Shown: positions 54,901 to 58,168 of the stretch, one piece after another
Position numbering within the stretch: the first letter of the stretch is position 1
Layout of the letters: each line of letters opens with the position of its first letter
Assembly (NCBI GenBank): GCA_934047225.1
Contig: OW203983.1
Span: forward strand, 2,356,001 to 2,420,000
Origin: Ypsolopha sequella
Taxonomy: Eukaryota; Arthropoda; Insecta; Lepidoptera; Ypsolophidae
DNA length: 64,000 bases
Direction: 5' to 3'
Notes under the pieces: model-generated
Told to the model about the DNA's origin: nothing
The model's database searches: none
The model's input: the letters and a program-made list of their open reading frames with translations, nothing else
Position numbers and translations under genes: made by a program

Positions 54901-56155
54901 GTGTGTTTGAAGACTTCATTTCAACAATTATTTCTATCGAGGAAAATTTATCCAAACATGTTTTCCAATTTCAAAACCCTAGATTATATAGTCAAAATGC
55001 ATATACCAGAAATTTATTAAAATTTTCTGTGTATTTCATGTAATACACAGAAAAGAAACTCACGTATTTTTTTCGCATATCGCCTTAACGCCTTTTTTTG
55101 GTTCTGTGTATTTTTTGTAGCTCCCGGTATTTTCTGCAATTTATCCTTTTAATAAATTCCTTCAATTAAGAAGATGTCTTAAATAGGTATATCAGGTTGC
55201 AAAGTTAAGTAACTCCTGTTAATAAATTGAAACTGTATTTTATTGTTTTGTTCTTCGTTGTAGATGTTGTCGTTGTTACTATGGTAATAAAATAAGTTAT
55301 TACAAAATAATTACAAAATTACGGATTTCTACCAAGGTTTGGTTTTGTTCTTTAAGCGCCCATTTTTTGGCAATATTTGTATTATTAATTTATAAATAAT
55401 AAATCTGCTCATTTTTTTTAATTTCCGCTTTCACTGTAGTATTTTTTTATAATTTAACTAATTGAAGACTGTGGAATGCTCTTCCGCATAGCATTCGAGA
55501 CTTGCGTACTATAATTTCCTTTAAGAAAAAGCTGAAAGAACATTACCTCTCACTGTTTTAAAAGGTAAATATAATATTATATATGTCAATATTTATGTAT
55601 TCTATAATAATAATATGTATATATATATATTTTTGTATTTGTATTTTATAGTGTGTATTTATAGTAAGTATTTGAATACTATATTATTGCTATTTTTATG
55701 TTATATATAGTTATATTTTTAATTTGCATCAATCTCCTTGTGCACTTGTATGATTTAATATATACTATAATTATAATTATATACTCGTTAAAATTATGAT
55801 TTTTTTTGTTTTATTATTTCCTGTTGGTTTTGCTGGAAGAAATATCTTAGAGAACTTTGCTACAGATTCTTTGCAATTTTCAATAAGTAAATAATGAAGT
55901 GAGTGTGACAGTGACATTAAAATTGTTTATTGTTGTGCCCAGGTCTTCTATGCTGGCTCACTGCCGTATGCTCTCGGTTGCGTGCAACTACACTGAGGGA
56001 GAGCATATGGTCTGCGTGCTGGACTTCAAGCGTGAAACGGGTCTCTGGCATGCCGTCCTCACCAGTGTTTTGAATGGCATGCATGTCATCTTCATACCGT
56101 ACGCTCTCATGAAAGTCAGCCCTGCCTCCTGGATGCACATGATCACTAAATACAG
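24864..56155 (+). CDS. DIP2: Disco-interacting protein 2 (DIP2), internal part of the gene
   Basis: Exons scattered over 31 kb encode, in order, the linker after the DMAP1-binding domain, a proline-rich segment, the KIQQLLNTLKRPKRRPLPEF block and the first half of adenylate-forming (FAAL-like) domain 1, with GDRVALVYPNNDP, VPVPIEVPLTRRDA, VGFLLGSCGI and VCVLDFKRETGLWH. This colinear block order is diagnostic for DIP2. Known of the family: large conserved proteins with an N-terminal DMAP1-binding domain and two adenylate-forming domains, linked to lipid (diacylglycerol) metabolism and axon development in animals. About 490 residues are encoded here; the N-terminus and roughly two thirds of the protein lie outside. 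Splice phases agree at all junctions except between 38557 (phase 1) and the microexon (phase 0), so an exon is missing from the model. Introns are full of mobile elements. Confidence 0.92.
25352..25428 (+). CDS. THAP-domain first exon of the P-like element
   Basis: ATG at 25352 begins MPSCIVKWCLSNSTKHS and ends ISFYA before GTAAGT. The M-P-x-x-C-x-V-x-x-C spacing with a following ISF(Y/H) is the N-terminal half of a THAP zinc finger, a C2CH DNA-binding module found in P-element transposases and in host THAP proteins. The second half (the C-x2-H pair and AVPTIF-type motif) should lie in a later exon that I could not find. The remaining gene is probably lost, so this may be an orphan exon. Confidence 0.6.
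25429..26330. other. Interior of the P-like element, nothing recognised
   Basis: AT-rich. I looked for the second THAP exon and for P transposase blocks and did not find convincing ones. A short copy of the dispersed GTCGGACTCG..GGGTACGG repeat occurs at about 26100-26155. Confidence 0.4.
26335..26485. mobile_element. MITE family C, copy 2
   Basis: Same ends as 22200-22337 (CCCGGTCACATTATCTCGAG and complement), with an extra 14 bp in the middle (CAAGCATCCGTGG region). ACAA/TTGT extends the palindrome outside the ends. Confidence 0.8.
26560..26800. repeat. Dispersed repeat tail with degenerate GACA/GACG tract
   Basis: Begins with a segment around ATTTGACATCTCG, continues with interrupted GACAGACGGA units at 26652-26735, and ends AAGTGATCCTATAAGG, TTTTGAGGTACGGAACCCTA. 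It is the same type of tail as at 23161-23250 and is typical of a widespread lepidopteran repeat. Confidence 0.65.
27060..27731. mobile_element. Inverted-repeat element nested in the P-like element
   Basis: Ends are AAGTCGAGTCCAGAATTAGG and the exact complement, about 35 bp perfect. The 672-bp interior is AT-rich without coding frames. Flanks read CTA / TTA, so no clear duplication. Confidence 0.7.
28478..29146. repeat. AT-rich minisatellite, about 12 units of 56-57 bp
   Basis: Units of the form AATACTTAGTTAAATACAAT, then TTTACAAAT, then TACTATTATTTATTAC are repeated head to tail with small variants (ATGTACT/ATCTACT, TTATT/TGATT). Early units alternate between two subtypes, and the last units are the most diverged. 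Confidence 0.9.
29147..31000. other. DIP2 intron with tRNA-like SINE trace and a small hairpin
   Basis: At 29711-29775 the sequence GATCGCTCGCCTGCTAACC, then CGTGGGTTCAATCCC, resembles a tRNA-derived SINE head with a B box. TA and AT runs occur near 29505 and 29575. A near-perfect hairpin with CTTGAATAAATTAAGGAAA lies at 30660-30702. A GC-rich patch at 29400-29485 carries no exon I could phase with DIP2. Confidence 0.4.
31002..31162. mobile_element. Hairpin MITE with CTACCGCGTAATTCTCAT ends
   Basis: The termini at 31005-31030 and 31140-31160 are complementary over about 35 bp (GGG.TCTACCGCGTAATTCTCATTT). The loop holds CGTCGTCGCACGCACGTC. No target duplication is evident. Confidence 0.65.
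31163..32140. other. DIP2 intron, nothing recognised
   Basis: AT-rich, no supported frame. The segment at 32040-32110 contains AACAGAAAAGTGTAACG, reminiscent of a family A MITE end, but too short to call. Confidence 0.35.
32145..32580 (-). pseudogene. LINE-type ORF2 C-terminal fragment
   Basis: The 130-codon frame begins after an in-frame [20 protein letters not shown] segment and continues with CADTLAPSYL, PFGVETLGPWGPSARRLFQE and a QRISLSIQRGNAASLLGT block. This C-terminal arrangement is one I know from reverse-transcriptase ORFs in animal genomes. There is no RT core nearby, so it is a 3' fragment typical of 5'-truncated LINE insertion. The frame is clean over its length, so it is fairly young. 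Confidence 0.6.
32592..32795. mobile_element. MITE family D, copy 2
   Basis: Compact 204-bp copy with ends AAG(A/G)GCGGTTTC.CAGCCGG and AAATCCGGCTGCGAAACCGC. The interior matches copies at 22765 and 53617 (TTCAATAGTTATTCAACAAAA and TTGTGTATGTTGCCAT-type blocks). Confidence 0.75.
32800..33165. other. DIP2 intron, nothing recognised
   Basis: AT-rich sequence between MITE D and the minisatellite. Confidence 0.4.
33170..34650. repeat. Minisatellite of 34/37-bp units with higher-order structure
   Basis: Some 40 head-to-tail units read GGTATCTC(GAA)ACATTTATAC, then CGGGTGTAAATAGACA. Long units (37 bp) carry GAA, short ones (34 bp) lack it. Unit variants recur in the order A-B-C-D-E-E (A has AAGTATCTCG..ACTGGG; B ATTGGG; C TCTTGAAA; D TCTCGAAA..ACCGGG; E the short form), giving a roughly 216-bp higher-order unit seen about four times with local expansions. 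The final third is almost pure E. It ends 330 bp before a DIP2 exon. Confidence 0.92.
34979..35107 (+). CDS. DIP2: DIP2 exon: VRQEAVQQALAEM segment
   Basis: Acceptor CCCCAG and donor CTGTAAGT bracket 129 bp. The translation EVRQEAVQQALAEMQSRPKP and PSLPMPSKRTSMMAKSPDRD is a conserved DIP2 stretch between the DMAP1-binding domain and the adenylate-forming domains. Both ends are phase 1. The SKRTS and AKSPDR parts are basic and serine-rich, plausible phosphorylation sites, but that is inference. Confidence 0.9.
35216..35388. mobile_element. Hairpin MITE with AACGGCTCACCTC ends
   Basis: Arms of about 55 bp (AAACGGCTCACCTCAATAAG... and ...GAGGTGAGCCGTTTT) contain TTATGATCGGGAAAG and its complement. 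It begins 109 bp after the DIP2 donor site. Confidence 0.8.
35410..37145 (+). pseudogene. Two overlapping LINE (CR1/L2-like) RT remnants
   Basis: Piece 1 (about 35440-36110) reads KYLGIVIA, then SIWGGSSKNKFLELERGQRS, then an RVRKLYIL-type tail: the C-terminal RT region. It is split by a 187-bp insertion. Piece 2 starts near 36265 with SGIFPDVFKVSLIRPINKDG, skips the NYRPIS block, and continues QFGFRADKSTKTCVTQLADH, IFLDLKKALDTVS and VTYGIPQGS, then a long open stretch (36729-37049) with IKYIGVIVDDQLSWKPHI. Stops and shifts occur throughout and the catalytic YADD segment is not intact. Order (C-terminal part before N-terminal part) shows two separate copies in tandem. Confidence 0.75.
35614..35800. 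mobile_element. Hairpin insertion in LINE piece 1 with 13-bp direct repeat
   Basis: TAATTAAGGTTAT occurs at 35601-35613 and again at 35801-35813, and the LINE frame resumes after the second copy. The insert contains inverted arms with ATTTTTATTTATACGAATCA and its complement, and a GGGTCCGACCTGGACCC core. Confidence 0.7.
37215..37560 (-). repeat. Unknown repeat family, inverted copy 2 of 18390-18780
   Basis: Reverse-complement similarity to 18390-18780 with about 80 percent visual identity, including CCGTCCAGCACAAT, GAGGCGATTATATGTTGGCT, CAACAAATTGG and a GAAAACGTTTTTTTTTT end. Peptide-like blocks are shared, but this copy has stops. Confidence 0.5.
37743..38003. mobile_element. MITE family B, copy 2
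   Basis: 261 bp, same ends as 23698-23957, flanked by TA inside a TATATATA run. Interior nearly colinear with copy 1. Confidence 0.8.
38035..38130 (+). pseudogene. RTE-type LINE RT C-terminal fragment
   Basis: ERAMLGISLMDKIRNEDI, then HRSKVIDII, is the characteristic post-RT motif of RTE/BovB-type retrotransposons. The frame continues open to 38286, but similarity ends after about 30 residues. Confidence 0.6.
38354..38557 (+). CDS. DIP2: DIP2 exon: acidic and proline/histidine-rich linker
   Basis: Acceptor TTCCAG and donor T-GTGAGT bracket 204 bp, phase 1 at both ends. Joined to the previous exon it reads SSSDEDSCAGDSELPPPPEL, followed by a Pro/His/Arg-rich run and ending TEIDLSEITTHLPA. 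The SSDED start matches the Ser/acidic patch that follows the AKSPDR segment in DIP2. The GC content (about 65 percent) contrasts sharply with the AT-rich flanks. Low-complexity disorder is likely. The junction to the next recognised exon is out of phase, so at least one exon after it is missing. Confidence 0.8.
38890..39020 (-). pseudogene. Mariner transposase, C-terminal part (left of the BEL insertion)
   Basis: Continuing the minus-strand mariner frame across the BEL element gives AAINDNFSGKDESYF, then in a shifted frame EGIEKMISRCAGDYIEK, the usual end of a mariner transposase. At least one frameshift is present. The GCCGC at 39016-39020 is the left copy of the BEL target duplication. Confidence 0.75.
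39021..39485 (-). repeat. BEL 3' LTR (left in window)
   Basis: 465 bp, TGAGCACGCG...GCGCGAACA on the plus strand. Identical to 45391-45855 as far as read. The plus-strand 98-codon frame at 39080-39376 is a passenger, not a gene. Confidence 0.93.
39486..39500 (-). other. BEL polypurine tract
   Basis: On the element strand GCCGGGGGCAAA directly precedes the 3' LTR, as expected of the plus-strand primer for reverse transcription. Confidence 0.65.
39586..44928 (-). CDS. BEL/Pao Gag-Pol polyprotein, 1780 residues, open
   Basis: This single open frame encodes the element's structural and enzymatic proteins for reverse transcription and integration. In order: Gag-like DUF1759 region (about 130-290, LVGFSGEATMWPTF), zinc knuckle cluster (about 350-430, CPLCKQ...CTNC...CRHCNCKHHSMLC), aspartic protease-like DUF1758 (about 500-650; the active-site segment reads ALCDPASQ), reverse transcriptase with YMDDICYS near 929, RNase H/A17-type region with FADASERGYG near 1103, integrase zinc-binding HHCC (about 1412-1455), integrase core with DYCGPI near 1486 and SDNATNF near 1548, and a C-terminal DUF5641 region (RRYALLDQMV). 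The length is normal for BEL/Pao. The frame starts at ATG 44928 after a 460-bp leader. No stop or shift is visible, so it is potentially autonomous. BEL proteases usually have D-S/T-G at the active site; here the residues after D are P-A-S. Confidence 0.95.
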   Translation of the reverse strand: MPNFVLYNMPNSAEAAKLKMSYSLKKLKNKRQELFNRLQRVYDFSKTALEDVSSAELFMANVETLDTVRSEIHVIIDEINDTEVLINPNFEPNYQSWSAFEDLYSHCKYINRKLSHSSKSADSKVKAPLDMECPKKPTIKLPKLELVGFSGEATMWPTFYETFKTTIHDNPDLTDNERVQYLMGKLSGRALSICSGITPNATNYDIIWKTLVSTFQDSRSLATTYLDQMFEFRPLTTASSKNLDLFLDKFCSAVSCLKSLNIKDLSDFILMYLALKKLDVETARSFEMFKRGSDLPHYDELISFLREQTKILNRTAPAITAPAPNRSVNNNNNKTGYSTKSTHAFVSASTNNNCCPLCKQLKHYNLYKCPEFVKLDIEKRFQFIKSNNGCTNCLSITHNNSACKSSYNCRHCNCKHHSMLCRKQNVMNTHTALGQNITVSPRTHTQSSRLVDPAVSATNTEHMTNDSQSVPTASNNISLCNLQPNSQRNETCLLGTIQVIVKDSNGMSVRLRALCDPASQSSFSTVSCCEKLNLKYEKIPRAFVKGIGSSSNPIKGATNLKLFSRFDDSVSISLDTYVIDRITDNLPSVQVDLSTLSYLKGITLADETFYLPGEIDILIGASLFADILLSGRVSGPPGTPTGFQTIFGFTLIGNTPVYQNTACSISLCSYMEIEPPIDFILQKFWQLEEVHCEPASSPANDECEKLFINNVSRDPAGRYSVSLPFARNPNILGNSYHHAKKCFMSLERRFVSNADLRSEYNNIINEYLTKGYISPLHNDDQLSLGYYIPHHPVVRVDKSTTKVRICMNASTKTDSADGTRVSLNDTLHTGANLQNDLFLILLDFRLYEIAFTSDIKQMFLQVLVNADDRKFQKFLYRFDTCSPLIAYQFNRVCFGLRSSPFLAMRVVRKLCEDGSSAYPLAATAAARNCYMDDICYSTPTVQGSLQLRDELVGLLKAGGFELVKWSSNCQQLLDTLPDTHRLNSSKNFEEQTQTLKVLGLQWSPDSDEFSFTVSLDSRPCTKRNVLSVIARQYDVLGFTAPVILYAKLLLQKICILKLDWDETLPSDIAQIWQNYLKELPVLRDLRIKRHLDVFQNSKISIISFADASERGYGCVVYIRVQDDSDTCTSIRLVCAKSKVCPLKTVSVARLELCASLLMSKLTRRVVDAYKIRHNIERIYCFTDSMVTLHWIHSSPHRFKTFVATRITKIISAIPAECFYHTAGSQNPSDCLSRGLTPTQLMSHPLWFTGPAWLYLDAKEWPIKTIESASIEENLPESKTISLPAFSNEEPHPLLSLSERISSWLVLLHTIIYIYRFLRILPRSNIFTATDMDFAEVALIKALQAFYFLDEIKRLKSNKLCSPALNRLSPFLDKNGLLRVGGRLRNTDMTFDQQHPVLLPRKNHIVELIIIHYHRKNCHTGPVALMSIIRQKFWILSCRNIVRRVIHSCNYCFKAKPRQTFPFMADLPSCRVNEAKAFVHCAVDYCGPISITPYRKRGVRPVKCYLCIFVCLVTRAVHVELATDLSTNTFLSAFKRFLSRRGAVSFVYSDNATNFVGARNALSEIYNLTNSEEFKTSFANELADHRIQWKFNIPRSPHFGGHYEIYVKGFKTHLHRVVGTQLLTYEELLTVVTQIECVINSRPLTLLSEDPSELSALTPAHFLMSTPLKELPACKVADEPVNLLRRYALLDQMVESFARRWKNDYLHLLQSRGKWNTPSNPIKIGSVVVVVTDNTPPLQWPLGVIVAVYPGKDNVIRVASVKTTTGVYKRPVVRLCPLPSQ
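44929..45366 (-). other. BEL 5' leader
   Basis: Untranslated region between primer site and ATG, without a separate gag frame. The 69-codon frame at 44921-45130 is not conserved coding sequence as far as I can tell. Confidence 0.6.
45367..45385 (-). other. BEL primer-binding site, probably tRNA-Tyr
   Basis: Five bases inside the 5' LTR the element strand reads TGGCCATTCGAGCCGGATC. Its complement ATCCGGCTCGAA..CCA fits the 3' end of an insect tRNA-Tyr (TCCGGCTCGAAGGACCA as I recall it) with small differences near the CCA. The tRNA identity is inference. Confidence 0.55.
45391..45855 (-). repeat. BEL 5' LTR (right in window)
   Basis: 465 bp. It should contain the element promoter, transcribing leftwards. 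The right boundary is followed by GCCGC and then mariner sequence. Confidence 0.93.
45856..46640 (-). pseudogene. Mariner transposase, N-terminal and catalytic part, broken
   Basis: Minus-strand frames carry the mariner blocks in order: an MSDETRKNSKKHPQK-type start near 46635, HTH with EDARIKINSLAEMTKLSVGT, then LPPQKQARFECCTEIL, VTGDETWIQHY (first catalytic Asp), GKLMATVYWDSKGILLIEY, and NLTASVLLLHDKAPVHSA (second catalytic Asp). At least three frameshifts or stops separate them. After IQECGF the sequence passes directly to ELRGKRFSGDEELKAA: the segment that normally holds the third catalytic Asp (YSPDLAP-type block) is missing. The copy was therefore dead independently of the BEL insertion that split off its C-terminus (38890-39020). 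Inverted termini were not found with confidence. Confidence 0.85.
46641..47780. other. DIP2 intron, nothing recognised
   Basis: A segment at 47020-47200 (CCCGTCTCTCCCACTCTGAA, GCAGCTGAAAAATC, then AAATAAATAAATTAAT) resembles the 3' end of a retroelement, but no coding part is attached. A missing DIP2 exon may hide here or in the mariner/BEL-occupied interval; I found no candidate of the right phase. Confidence 0.35.
47866..47898 (+). CDS. DIP2: DIP2 microexon, copy 1 (DDSGTGTGRWK)
   Basis: GTGCAG precedes and GTGAGC follows 33 bp encoding DDSGTGTGRWK in phase 0-0, which joins directly to VSAKIQQLL of the next exon. I recall a similar GRWKVSAKIQQLL junction in insect DIP2, which supports this as coding, but that memory is unverified. 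Which copy or copies are used in transcripts cannot be read from the genome. Confidence 0.6.
47993..48025 (+). CDS. DIP2: DIP2 microexon, copy 2 (identical peptide)
   Basis: The 33 bp differ from copy 1 only at four third-codon positions (GAT/GAC, TCC/TCT, ACT/ACC, ACC/ACT) and encode the same 11 residues, with the same splice signals. Synonymous-only change between copies hints at constraint on the peptide. Confidence 0.6.
48129..48169 (+). CDS. DIP2: DIP2 microexon, diverged copy 3
   Basis: The last nine codons (HSGTGTGRWK in frame, HS replacing DDS) and the GTGAGC donor are kept, but the 5' part is altered. Possible acceptors are GCAG at 48128 and CTGTAG at 48138. Starting at 48129 after a phase-1 T would create a stop, so copy 3 may be unusable or used from the inner acceptor. 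Confidence 0.35.
48423..48723 (+). CDS. DIP2: DIP2 exon: KIQQLLNTLKRPKRRPLPEF segment
   Basis: Acceptor CTTCCAG, donor ATG-GTAAGA, 301 bp, phase 0 in and 1 out. It encodes VSAKIQQLLNTLKRPKRRPL, an EFYEDDDIELE acidic stretch, NAPKPEG, GLPRNLEAALQRYGT and VATVLDPNGK...LTYG. This block marks the entry to the first adenylate-forming domain and is among the most conserved parts of DIP2. Confidence 0.95.
48724..49325. other. DIP2 intron, nothing recognised
   Basis: No supported frame or repeat. Confidence 0.4.
49326..51031 (-). pseudogene. Orphan envelope gene of errantivirus / baculovirus-F type, 3' end broken
   Basis: A 471-codon frame (49616-51031) has the architecture of an insect retrovirus (errantivirus) envelope protein related to baculovirus fusion proteins. 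A hydrophobic signal-like stretch lies at about residues 64-82 (the Met at 60 is the likelier start), then a surface domain, a basic furin-type site near residue 187, and a Gly/Ala-rich fusion-peptide-like segment just after it. A long helical region and a cysteine-containing segment follow. The frame stops at 49616. Homologous sequence with the Cys-Cys motif typical of the region before the membrane anchor continues in other frames to about 49330, so at least two breaks separate the body from its C-terminus and no membrane anchor is in frame. No gag, pol or LTR lies next to it. It is antisense to DIP2. Such proteins mediate membrane fusion when intact; this copy is not. Confidence 0.8.
51106..51410 (-). 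pseudogene. LINE ORF2 C-terminal fragment with CxC...H...C motif
   Basis: The frame includes WGIINKYHTQCNCGVAAQTM and LHLLSCPA, the cysteine/histidine motif at the end of many non-LTR RT proteins (CxCG...QT..H.L..CP). It continues open through an RLRQ-type tail to a stop near 51110. Only the 3' part is present, as in 5'-truncated LINEs. It abuts the TTCTTC microsatellite beside the envelope gene. Confidence 0.6.
51411..52061. other. DIP2 intron, nothing recognised
   Basis: AT-rich, with a normal polypyrimidine tract (CTAATTTTTCAG) before the next exon. Confidence 0.45.
52062..52373 (+). CDS. DIP2: DIP2 exon: GDRVALVYPNNDP segment
   Basis: Acceptor TTTTTCAG, donor AAAG-GTCAGT, 312 bp, phase 1 at both ends. 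It encodes KLLSRSLKIAHALLNKTF, SIKPGDRVALVYPNNDP, FYGCLQAGVVPVPIEVPLT and VGFLLGSCGIQYALTSDACL. These are core strands of the first adenylate-forming domain, including the segment that shapes the acyl pocket. The exon is GC-rich compared with the introns. Confidence 0.95.
52374..53616. other. DIP2 intron with an unplaced GC-richer patch
   Basis: A run of 14 G at about 52897-52911 and a GC-richer patch at 52870-53130 may be an old retroelement 3' piece, but no motif is readable. The rest is plain intron. Confidence 0.4.
53617..53790. mobile_element. MITE family D, copy 3, right end missing
   Basis: GCCGTTTAGCAGCCGGATTG begins the copy and CAATAG/CGATAGTTATTCAACAAAA plus TTGTGTATGCTGTCAT follow. 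The mirrored right terminus seen in copies 1 and 2 is not present. Confidence 0.6.
54108..54300 (+). CDS. DIP2: DIP2 exon: GLPKTSSGDVVSFRGWP segment
   Basis: Acceptor ACCCCAG, donor AG-GTAACC, 193 bp, phase 1 in and 2 out. It encodes LPKTSSGDVVSFRGWPSLQW, KLPRPPRDWIPP, IEHTSAADGSAMGVIVTR. Alignment by eye with other DIP2 proteins is continuous. The PPRPADDSPATIEHT segment corresponds to the IEY-type strand preceding the SVMGVTV motif. Confidence 0.95.
54301..54668. other. DIP2 intron, nothing recognised
   Basis: No frame or repeat supported. Confidence 0.4.
54669..55083. repeat. Inverted second copy of the 14882-15289 repeat
   Basis: Shares, as reverse complement, CTATGCGAATTTTATTTTTG, CGAAAAATCGCGCAGTGCGA, CAAATCTCTAGATATTGTTG and the GAAATACACAGAAAA palindrome region. 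No obvious target duplication on this copy. Confidence 0.65.
55084..55465. other. DIP2 intron, nothing recognised
   Basis: AT-rich sequence only. Confidence 0.4.
55466..55560 (+). pseudogene. CR1/L2-type LINE ORF2 C-terminal end
   Basis: The frame LWNALPHSIRDLRT, then FKKKLKEHYLSLF and stop, matches the W-N-xLP...F...LK-x-YL tail that closes ORF2 of CR1/L2/Jockey-like elements. Only the last about 30 codons and an AT-rich 3' end are present. Confidence 0.65.
55561..55942. other. DIP2 intron, very AT-rich
   Basis: TA runs and the LINE 3' tail; no other feature. Confidence 0.4.
55943..56155 (+). CDS. DIP2: DIP2 exon: VCVLDFKRETGLWH segment
   Basis: Acceptor GTGCCCAG, donor AG-GTGTTT, 213 bp, phase 2 at both ends. 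It encodes SSMLAHCRMLSVACNYTEGE, MVCVLDFKRETGLWHAVLTS, VLNGMHVIFIPYALMKVSP and SWMHMITKYR, a central part of adenylate-forming domain 1. The next exon should begin with a residue completing the Arg codon, followed by a SCCLVKSRDLHW-type segment. It is not in the window, so a large intron containing the Harbinger element follows. Confidence 0.95.
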
Positions 56156-56868
56156 GTGTTTATACATTATTTTTTGTTTGGGTAATAAAGTAATAAATTG
56201 TAAAGTTTCATGTGCAAATACTATAGAATATTCTATTTTGATTTTTACATTGTCTGTAGACTAACAAAGATATAATGCTGATAATGTTTTGAATAAAATA
56301 TTAGCATCAGATTTTTTGTTAAATTTATTTAATAGTTTTTCAGTTTGCTAAGGGCGGCTTGCACCAAAGTTCCACTTAAGTCAGTTTAACTAAATCGAAT
56401 TTAACACTAAACTGATTTAAATTTAAATCTGTCTTGCACCATGTTTTTTACTCAACGATTTAACTAAACCGAGCTTAGGCAATCATTCAATATTTCGTTC
56501 GGTCTATACGATTCGTTACACACAATTTGACTTTCAACTTGTCAGTTTGACAATTATGTCAAAATGTTTTGAGTGAAATGAAATGGCATTTTCTTTTGCC
56601 TGCCTGTCAGAGCTGCATTCCTAAACCGATGTTGCACTCAGATTCTAATGCTATCTCTATTCCACGCGTTATATAAATATATATGCCATCTTGCTATCAG
56701 TGTTGAAACCTGACAATAGTATAAATTATTGAACGCGACTCTCATCTGTCTGAGTCATGGTATTTCGGTTATGATTTGACTGATGTTTTGCTGTGCTTTG
56801 CTTCCCTACAGCGAAAACTCGAGAAAGTGTGTATTTTGTGATTAATTTTAAACGAATTATTGGACAAC

Positions 56869-58168
56869 ATGGAGGGTAAAAAACGCCAGCGAGCACCGAA
56901 TTTCACTTCTGACGAAAGTTTGCTTCTGTTAAACCTTGTTGAGAATTATAAATACATAATTGAAAACAAAAAGACTGATGGAGTAACAGTAGCAGAAAAA
57001 CAGAAGGTCTGGAAAATTTTGGCTGACGAGTACAATGCCAATACCACATATGTGGCAAGAACGCCAGAAAATTTATTAGCTGGCTATAAAAACTTGAAGT
57101 CCAAGACAAAGAAACTGCACTCAAGCGAAAAAATGCTGATCTCAAGTAAGTTCTTTAATTTGGTCACACTATGGCGCTGTAAACGTAGCCTCCCAAAATA
57201 GTAACCTGACTCTGGTGTTTTATGTTTCTAGATAATGACACCAAAGTGCTGAGAGAGACTGTTGTTCAGTCGGTAGCGGAGAATGGAGAGGACTGGGAAA
57301 TGGTCTCAGCCGACTTGAACATGCCCGCTGTGGAGTGCCAGTCTATGTTTTCCGGCATAGCAAAAGAGGCAAAAAAATCAGAGGCACAATATAAAAAGAA
57401 AATCAGTGGCACTGGTATGTAGCAATATCTGGTTGGTGTGTCGATAAGGGGCGTTTGGCCTGTACCTATTATGTCATTGTTTAACACAATGAGTATTATA
57501 CAATATTAATGAATGACTATGTTTTTTTTGTTTGCAGGTGGAGGGCCACCTCCATCTCCTGATTATGACCCACTTCTGGATAAAGTGAAGAGCTTGATTG
57601 GGCCTTCCTTAGAGGGTATGTTCACTGTTTATGACAGTGATGCTGAATTCATGAAGCAACAGCAAGAAATGTTACCTTGCACCAAGCGGATAGATCCAAT
57701 TGATGCGTGGTGTAATAAAGATGTCCCAATTACTCCCAGTCCAAAACCGCGCAAAAGGCTAAGCATTATTAAAAAAAGACTTGATTCTGCATTGGAACCC
57801 TCGGATACAGGTTGGTTTTATTAAGAATTTTAGTTCCTTTGATCTTAGTTATGTTTTAAAATACCTTCAAAATATTGCACACCTTATTTACTTTACATTA
57901 ACTTGCCCAATTTTTTAATTTTTTAGCTACTTTTCCTGATGATGCAGGAACAAATAACATGAAAACTGCAAATAGGCCAAAGAAAAAAAATGTGACCGAT
58001 TCATTTTTAAAGTTGTCTGAGGCAAAAATGGAATTGGTGGAACTACAATTGCAATGCACAAGAGAACAACTCTCTCACCAAAGACAAATTCATGAAATGG
58101 AAGTGAAATTTTTAAAAGAAAAGTGGGAGTTAGAATTAAGTTTATTAAGAAACAAACAAACCAATTAA
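56869..58168 (+). CDS. Harbinger Myb/SANT-like DNA-binding accessory protein
   Basis: Exons 56869-57145, 57232-57414, 57538-57810 and 57927-58168 join through phase-1 introns with good signals to a 324-residue protein. The start ATG follows GGACAAC. Residues 9-85 (NFTSDESLLLLNLVENYKYI...ENLLAGYKNLKSK) form a Myb/SANT-like trihelix, close in pattern to MSANTD3-type proteins. The last 55 residues (SEAKMELVELQLQCTREQL...) form a coiled coil. In Harbinger elements this partner binds transposon ends and helps bring the transposase into the nucleus (known for the superfamily). The frame is fully open. Alternative: a domesticated host gene, but its position between the TIRs argues for the transposon. 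Confidence 0.85.
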
